Below the pieces are notes generated by a model. It searched no databases. It was not told the origin of the DNA and was given only the letters and a program-made list of their open reading frames with translations. Below, one piece after another: positions 59,469 through 64,000 of a stretch of DNA of 64,000 bases. This DNA comes from GCA-2737725 sp965229355 (GTDB lineage: Bacteria; Pseudomonadota; Alphaproteobacteria; Rhodospirillales; Rhodospirillaceae): the NCBI GenBank assembly GCA_965229355.1, contig OZ245869.1, positions 1,364,001 through 1,428,000 on the forward strand, given 5' to 3'. Within the stretch, counting starts at the first letter, position 1, and each line of letters starts with the position of its first letter. Both the position numbers and the translations under genes were made by a program.

Positions 59469-59801
59469 TTACGTTGCGGATTTCTTGCGTGCTTCTTTGA
59501 CAGCTAAGCCCGATGTGCCGAAGCGCTTGTCCAACTCTTCCCACACCAATGACGGCTTAATGCCCTTCGACGACCACAAGACCATCATATGATAGAGCAG
59601 GTCCGCGCTTTCACGCACCAAACGCTCTTGGCTTTCAGACACGGCTGCAATCACGGCTTCAACCGCTTCCTCGCCCATCTTCTGCGCGATTTTTTGCGTG
59701 CCTTTACCAAATAGACGCGCGGTATACGACGAGTCAGGATCGGCAAGCTTGCGGCTTTCGATCACGTCATAGAGTTCCAGCAGAATTTTTTCAGTGGGCA
59801 T
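59469..59801 (-). CDS. hisE: Phosphoribosyl-ATP pyrophosphatase HisE
   Basis: HisE converts PR-ATP to PR-AMP in histidine synthesis. The 110-residue protein has YTARLFGKGTQKIAQKMGEE near residue 21, with the metal-binding GEEAVE, and ESADLLYHMMVLW near 62. It is the stand-alone form without a HisI domain. It lies 79 bp after hisF. Confidence 0.95.
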   Translation of the reverse strand: MPTEKILLELYDVIESRKLADPDSSYTARLFGKGTQKIAQKMGEEAVEAVIAAVSESQERLVRESADLLYHMMVLWSSKGIKPSLVWEELDKRFGTSGLAVKEARKKSAT

Positions 59802-59853
59802 TTCTTAGTCCCCCGCAAACGAAAGCGGTGCGATGAATTGAATGAGTGCAGTC

Positions 59854-59892
59854 TAGCGAACAGGTTTTAACGAACAGGCCCTAACGAACAGG
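59854..59892. repeat. Three 14-bp-period repeats over the hisF stop codon
   Basis: TAACGAACAGG occurs at 59868-59878 and 59882-59892, and TAGCGAACAGG at 59854-59864. The right-hand copy includes the hisF stop and last codons on the minus strand. Period is exactly 14 bp. Confidence 0.75.
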
Positions 59893-60636
59893 CAAACCAG
59901 CTTTGCTTAAATGGGCCTTAGCTTCTCGAATCGTATATTGACCGAAGTGGAAAATGGAAGCGGCAAGTACAGCGGTGGCATGACCTTCGCGCACGCCTGC
60001 GACCAAATGATCTAAATTCCCAACGCCGCCCGAGGCAATGACCGGCACCGGCACGGCATCAGCCACAGCGCGCGTGAGAGGAATGTTATAGCCCGCCTTA
60101 GTGCCGTCGCGATCCATCGAGGTCAGTAGAATTTCACCAGCCCCATAATCAGCCATACGTTTAGACCACGCGACCGCATCCAGCCCCGTCGCATTGCGGC
60201 CGCCGTGCGTAAAAATCTCGAATGTGCCAGGGGCGGTTTGCTTGGCATCGACCGCCACGACAATGCATTGGCTTCCAAACTTTTCGGCGGCTTCTTTGAC
60301 GAACTCTGGGTTTTTCACAGCCGCGGTGTTGATCGACACCTTATCGGCGCCAGCCAACAGCAGTTTGCGGATATCTTCAGTCGTGCGCACCCCGCCGCCC
60401 ACGGTTAAGGGCATGAAGCATTGTTCAGCCGTGCGGGCGACCACATCAAACAACGTATCGCGGTTTTCAGAGCTGGCCGTGATGTCGAGAAAGCACAGTT
60501 CATCGGCGCCAGCGGCATCGTACAGGCGCGCTTGTTCCACCGGGTCGCCAGCATCTTTGAGGTCAACAAAGTTGACGCCCTTAACGACGCGACCGTCTTT
60601 CACATCCAGACAAGGGACAATACGAATTTTGAGCAC
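59881..60636 (-). CDS. hisF: Imidazole glycerol phosphate synthase cyclase subunit HisF
   Basis: HisF forms imidazole glycerol phosphate and AICAR from PRFAR and ammonia supplied by HisH. The 251-residue TIM barrel has RIVPCLDVKDGRVVKGVNF at the start, LTVGGGVRTTEDIRKLLLAG and LLTSMDRDGTKAGYNI, with catalytic aspartates at about residues 10 and 129. It starts 4 bp after hisA. Confidence 0.97.
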   Translation of the reverse strand: MLKIRIVPCLDVKDGRVVKGVNFVDLKDAGDPVEQARLYDAAGADELCFLDITASSENRDTLFDVVARTAEQCFMPLTVGGGVRTTEDIRKLLLAGADKVSINTAAVKNPEFVKEAAEKFGSQCIVVAVDAKQTAPGTFEIFTHGGRNATGLDAVAWSKRMADYGAGEILLTSMDRDGTKAGYNIPLTRAVADAVPVPVIASGGVGNLDHLVAGVREGHATAVLAASIFHFGQYTIREAKAHLSKAGLPVR

Positions 60637-60640
60637 AGAC

Positions 60641-61366
60641 TTAAGCCTTCAGCACATCAATAGCGGCTTTGATATCCAAGCGCCCATCATAGATGGCGCG
60701 GCCCGTAATGACACCGGCCAAGCCTGATTTTTCGTGCGCCTTTACAGCCTTGATATCATCCAGCGATGAGACACCACCTGAAACAATGACCGGGATCGGC
60801 ACAGCTTTGGCCAAATCAGCCGAGGCTTGAATGTTAGGCCCACCCATCATGCCATCACGGTCAATATCGGTATGAACAATGGCGGCCACACCAGCATCGA
60901 CAAACTGCTTGGCCAAATCCACCACCGAGACATTGGACACATCGGCCCAGCCTTCGGTCGCCACCATGCCGCCACGCGCATCAATCCCCACAGCAATTTT
61001 ACCGGGGAAGATTTTGCAGGCGTCTTTGACGAACTGCGGGTTCTTCACCGCAGCCGTGCCCAAAATCGCGCGCGACAAACCGATGGTGAACCACGCTTCA
61101 AGCGTTGCGATATCGCGAATACCGCCGCCCAACTGCACGGGCACTTTCGCGTGCGATAAAATCGACTTCACTGCCGCTTCGTTGACGGGCTTGCCTGCGA
61201 ACGCGCCGTTCAGATCAACCACGTGAATCCATTCCGCACCGGCATCGACGAATTCTTTAGCTTGCGCGCCCGGGTTATCGTTGAACACGGTCGATTGGTT
61301 CATGTCGCCTTTACGCAGGCGAACACACTGGCCGTCTTTGAGATCAATCGCGGGAAAGAGAATCAT
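60641..61366 (-). CDS. hisA: Phosphoribosylformimino-5-aminoimidazole carboxamide ribotide isomerase HisA
   Basis: HisA isomerises ProFAR to PRFAR. The 241-residue TIM barrel begins MILFPAIDLKDGQCVRLRKG and has QLGGGIRDIATLE, then IVHTDIDRDGMMGGPN, with both catalytic aspartates present. Its ATG overlaps the hisH stop codon by one base. Confidence 0.97.
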   Translation of the reverse strand: MILFPAIDLKDGQCVRLRKGDMNQSTVFNDNPGAQAKEFVDAGAEWIHVVDLNGAFAGKPVNEAAVKSILSHAKVPVQLGGGIRDIATLEAWFTIGLSRAILGTAAVKNPQFVKDACKIFPGKIAVGIDARGGMVATEGWADVSNVSVVDLAKQFVDAGVAAIVHTDIDRDGMMGGPNIQASADLAKAVPIPVIVSGGVSSLDDIKAVKAHEKSGLAGVITGRAIYDGRLDIKAAIDVLKA

Positions 61367-62034
61367 TAAGGCTTCCAGCTTAAGAAGTTCGCGATGAGTT
61401 TAAGGCCCGTCGCTTGGCTTTTTTCAGGGTGGAACTGCGTGCCCACCATATTGTCGCGGCCGATCAACGCCGTCACAGCGCCACCGTATTCAACGGTTGC
61501 AAGCTGATGTTCCGCGTTTGCGCAGCGCATTTGATAGCTGTGCACGAAGTACGTATGATCACCCGCGTTAATACCGCTTAAAACAGGGTGCGCATGCGCA
61601 ATGCGCAGTTCGTTCCAGCCCATGTGCGGAATACGAAAGCCTGTGCCTGCTGGGCCAGCAGAGGCTGCGTCAGCAGGCACATCCAGCTTTACAACATCGC
61701 CCGGAATCCAACCCAAACCTGGGGTGTCGTGATGCTCGCGCCCGCGCGTCGCCATGAGCTGCATGCCCACACAAATGCCAAGAAACGGTTTGCCCTTGGT
61801 GATAACAGCGTCGTTCAACGCATCAACCATGCCCGGCACCGCATCTAAACCTTGGCGGCAATCGGGGAACGCACCGACACCCGGCAGCACGATGTGATCA
61901 GCCTTCGCGACCACATCTGCATCTGCCGTCACTGATATATCGGATGCATAACCAGCATCGCGCGCAGCACGCTCAAAAGCTTTTGCCGCCGAGCGAAGAT
62001 TGCCCGACCCATAATCGATAATCGCTACAGTCAT
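61366..62034 (-). CDS. hisH: Imidazole glycerol phosphate synthase glutamine amidotransferase HisH
   Basis: HisH supplies ammonia to HisF. The 222-residue class-I amidotransferase has IDYGSGNLRSAAKAFERA at the start, the catalytic cysteine in LGICVGMQLMATRG near residue 87, and the His-Glu pair in GTQFHPEKSQ near the C-terminus. It lies between hisB and hisA. Confidence 0.97.
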   Translation of the reverse strand: MTVAIIDYGSGNLRSAAKAFERAARDAGYASDISVTADADVVAKADHIVLPGVGAFPDCRQGLDAVPGMVDALNDAVITKGKPFLGICVGMQLMATRGREHHDTPGLGWIPGDVVKLDVPADAASAGPAGTGFRIPHMGWNELRIAHAHPVLSGINAGDHTYFVHSYQMRCANAEHQLATVEYGGAVTALIGRDNMVGTQFHPEKSQATGLKLIANFLSWKP

Positions 62035-62051
62035 TTTAGAGCTAGAGTGTC

Positions 62052-62669
62052 TTAAAGGCTGCCGCCCAGCACGCCTTTGGTTGACGGAATCGCATCGGAC
62101 TTGCGCGGATCAATTTCAATGGCTTGGCGCAAACTGCGCGCTAAACCTTTGAAGCATGACTCGACGATATGGTGGTTGTTCTCACCATACTTGTTCCACA
62201 CGTGCAGTGTGGCGCCAGCTGATTGCGAGAACGCTTGGAACCACTCTTTGAAAAGCTCTGTGTCCATTTCGCCCAATTTCGGCTTGGTGAAGTCCACTTT
62301 CCAAATCAGGTACGGACGATTGGACAGATCAATCGCGACCTCGGAGAGCGTTTCATCCATGGGAATTGTCGCCGCGCCGTAACGTGAAATACCGGCGCGT
62401 TCGCCCAATGCTTTTGACACGGCTTCGCCCACGCTGATGGCGACATCTTCGGTGGTATGGTGAAAATCAATGTGCAGATCGCCCGAGGCTTCGATCTCGA
62501 GATCGATCAAACTGTGGCGCGACAGCTGCTCCATCATGTGATCGAGGAAACCTATCCCAGTTTTAATCTTGTATACGCCTGTGCCGTCGAGGTTCAGAGA
62601 GACCCGGATTTGCGTTTCTTTGGTCTTTCGCTCAACTGAAGCGCGGCGCGGAGCTGGTGATTTGGACAT
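62052..62669 (-). CDS. hisB: Imidazoleglycerol-phosphate dehydratase HisB
   Basis: HisB dehydrates imidazole glycerol phosphate. The protein has the metal-binding GIGFLDHMMEQLSRHS near residue 41, DLHIDFHHTTEDVAI and the second ENNHHIVESCFKGLARSL site. I chose ATG 62669 (MSKSPAPRR), giving 205 residues; the frame extends 41 codons further upstream but that part is not conserved. It leads the his run in this window. Confidence 0.95.
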   Translation of the reverse strand: MSKSPAPRRASVERKTKETQIRVSLNLDGTGVYKIKTGIGFLDHMMEQLSRHSLIDLEIEASGDLHIDFHHTTEDVAISVGEAVSKALGERAGISRYGAATIPMDETLSEVAIDLSNRPYLIWKVDFTKPKLGEMDTELFKEWFQAFSQSAGATLHVWNKYGENNHHIVESCFKGLARSLRQAIEIDPRKSDAIPSTKGVLGGSL

Positions 62670-63013
62670 CGGCTGTTCAACCTTATGGCGAATGGCTTGC
62701 TCATAACGCACTGAAACTGCGCGCAAAAATGAAATAGCCAAGCTGTTGCGTGCGCCTTGTAGCAGGTTCATAGCCCTAGCGCCATTTCCCATCCACAGCA
62801 GGTTTTCAACCGCCCGTCCGTCCTGAAATTACATAGCCTCCGTCAGTTTGCTATGCGAGCACGGCAACCTGGGCGTGTTGGCATATATATATACTTTGAT
62901 ACACCAATATGGCGACAAGGCAGTCACGTTCACCTAGACTTTGTTGCCCGTTGTTGAACACACATTGTGAACAAGCAGCGGCCTGAAACACAAAAAAATA
63001 TTGGGATACGGAA
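62670..63013. promoter_or_regulatory. 344-bp divergent region between hisB and the second xre gene
   Basis: No gene is called here. It contains a GCATATATATATAC stretch (62881-62894) and an imperfect palindrome TTGTTGA...TGAACAA at 62951-62974 that could be an operator for the XRE regulator. Promoters in both directions are expected. Confidence 0.35.
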
Positions 63014-63487
63014 TTGGCAGTCATCGCAATGAAAAGTCGTGGCAGAGGGCGGCAACCGAGCGCTCGAGGCGGGGGTCCTGACCCCGTCGATATTCACGTT
63101 GGTAAACGCATCAAGTTGCGCCGCACTTTGCTTCACATCAGCCAAGAGCAGTTGGCCGGTGATGTGGGTGTGACGTTCCAGCAAGTGCAAAAATACGAAA
63201 GCGGTCATAACCGGGTCAGCGCAAGCCGCCTGTATGACATCTCGCGTGTTTTGAGTTGCCCGATCTCTTACTTCTTCGAAGACATTAACGACGATACGAC
63301 GGGTGAACGCAAAACGCCGTCGGCGCGCGCGCCGGAAGGTTTAAGCGAAGCGGCTGAAAGCTTCGAAAACGATCCGATGCAACGGACCGAGACTTTGGAA
63401 TTAGTGCGGGCCTATTGGCGCCTGCATAACGCTGAGCTGCGCCAGAACGTACGCGATCTGCTCAACAACATTTCACGCCGCGAGTAG
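63014..63487 (+). CDS. XRE family helix-turn-helix regulator, second copy
   Basis: This 157-residue regulator has a Cro/C1-type HTH at about residues 32-85 (VGKRIKLRRTLLHISQEQL, then VTFQQVQKYESGHNRVSASRL). Its C-terminus has the ETLELVRAYWRLHN segment. It is a paralogue of the regulator at 20621. The start may be TTG 63014 (GGGA 7 bases upstream) or ATG 63029. This type includes small alphaproteobacterial regulators of cell-cycle and stress genes; targets are unknown. Confidence 0.9.
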   Translation: MAVIAMKSRGRGRQPSARGGGPDPVDIHVGKRIKLRRTLLHISQEQLAGDVGVTFQQVQKYESGHNRVSASRLYDISRVLSCPISYFFEDINDDTTGERKTPSARAPEGLSEAAESFENDPMQRTETLELVRAYWRLHNAELRQNVRDLLNNISRRE

Positions 63488-63500
63488 AGTTTTATTTATA

Positions 63501-63521
63501 GGCCTGCTGTGACAGCAGACC
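63501..63521. other. Hairpin between convergent genes
   Basis: GGCCTGCTG (63501-63509) pairs with CAGCAGACC (63513-63521), one G-U pair, loop of three. There is no T-run in either direction, so termination strength is uncertain. Confidence 0.45.
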
Positions 63522-64000
63522 TCAAGGGTTGAGCCGGTATCCGCCGGGTTCGGTCATCAAGATCCGAACTTGTGCTGGATCCGGCTCTATCTTTTGGCGG
63601 AGCCTGTAAACGTGGGTTTCCAGCGTATGTGTGGTCACTGCTGCGTTATAGCCCCACACTTCACCCAACAACGTCTCGCGTGAAACGGTTTTATTTCCGA
63701 CACGGTAGAGATACTTCAAAATCGCGGTTTCTTTTTCCGTCAGGCGAATTTTTTTCTGGCCATCGGCGGTCATCAGCATTTTGGCTGCTGGCTGGAATTT
63801 GTAGGGCCCGATCACAAAAATCGCATCGTCGGATTTTTCGTGTTGGCGTAAGTGCGCGCGCACACGCGCCAGCAACACAGCCATGCGGAACGGCTTGGTG
63901 ACGTAATCATTCGCACCGGCTTCTAAGCCCGTAATCGTATCGTCATCGGAATCAGCAGCCGTCAGCATGACGATGGGCGAGCGCACGCCCGCGTTGCGGA
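63522..64000 (-). CDS. OmpR/PhoB-type response regulator (N-terminus off window)
   Basis: The visible 159 codons hold the C-terminal part of a receiver domain (VMLTAADSDDDTITGLEAGA, then NDYVTKPF with the conserved Lys) and a complete winged-helix DNA-binding domain (RLTEKETAILKYLYR, then HTLETHVYRLRQKIEPDP and GGYRLNP). The phosphoacceptor Asp lies beyond the edge. The frame runs through 64000 without a stop. The partner kinase is not in view. Confidence 0.92.
   Translation of the reverse strand, partial: RNAGVRSPIVMLTAADSDDDTITGLEAGANDYVTKPFRMAVLLARVRAHLRQHEKSDDAIFVIGPYKFQPAAKMLMTADGQKKIRLTEKETAILKYLYRVGNKTVSRETLLGEVWGYNAAVTTHTLETHVYRLRQKIEPDPAQVRILMTEPGGYRLNP

Noticed and set aside
1..64000. 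tRNA or rRNA genes, CRISPR arrays, transposases
   Set aside because: I saw no cloverleaf with a T-loop consensus, no regularly spaced long repeats and no transposase or integrase motifs. A tRNAscan or CRISPR search would confirm.

Overview
The window is a continuous stretch of an alphaproteobacterial chromosome. The gene content and order point to that class: a MucR-type zinc-finger regulator, a Fur/Mur-type regulator, ornithine-lipid synthesis (olsB-olsA), MmcB, a SAM-metabolism/translation block (lnt, xre, metK, trmB, rimP, nusA, ylxR, infB, rbfA, truB, rpsO, pnp), a hisB-H-A-F-E run, and above all a mitofilin (Mic60)/HemY pair behind hemD. I cannot place it below class from this sequence. 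Both strands are densely coded, many genes overlap by 4 nt, and GTG and TTG starts are common. I see no tRNA, rRNA, CRISPR array, transposase or phage gene.

Layout. 1-4.4 kb: sugar-nucleotide genes (partial manC-like gene, a UDP-glucuronate epimerase-like SDR) interleaved with gpsA and tsaD. 4.5-9.7 kb: a 1290-residue HemD-Mic60 fusion followed by hemY. 9.6-12.9 kb: a D-Ala-D-Ala dipeptidase, tsaB-rimI, a TusA-like protein, MucR and Fur. 13-20.4 kb: olsB-olsA, then miaB-phoH-ybeY-corC-lnt. 20.6-25.9 kb: an XRE regulator, a TonB-dependent receptor, metK and trmB. 26-35.8 kb: rimP-nusA-ylxR-infB-rbfA-truB, rpsO and pnp. 35.8-43 kb: a GDPD phosphodiesterase, a nitronate-monooxygenase-like flavoprotein, a GNAT, an extended PanD, MmcB, and a minus-strand run for LPS/polysaccharide precursors (uxs, hldE) ending in an I78-type lipoprotein. 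43.3-48.2 kb: two tandem paralogues that look like degenerate GGDEF-EAL proteins, an ABC-2 exporter pair and a SYLF protein. 48.2-55.3 kb: lpoA-like gene, rsmI-yraN, sirB1-like gene, gshB, mscS, comM. 55.3-56.6 kb: a small island holding an orphan membrane protein, bounded by two diverged copies of the comM 3' end. 56.5-64 kb: glpM, a FAD monooxygenase, an exported protein, hinT and his genes, a second XRE regulator and a truncated response regulator.

How the genes fit together. Many serve the envelope (ManC, UXS, HldE, OlsAB, Lnt, LpoA, TonB receptor, Mic60) or translation and tRNA modification (TsaB, TsaD, RimI, MiaB, TrmB, TruB, RimP, RbfA, RsmI). Points most worth a second look are the HemD-Mic60 fusion with three repeated amphipathic segments in its linker; the degenerate GGDEF-EAL pair; the duplicated comM tail around an orphan gene; a PanD with a C-terminal extension; a nitronate-monooxygenase-like protein with a four-cysteine cluster; and a recurring pattern of short, imperfect tandem duplications that span or closely follow stop codons across the window. 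Product calls rest on motifs read by eye; no database search was run.
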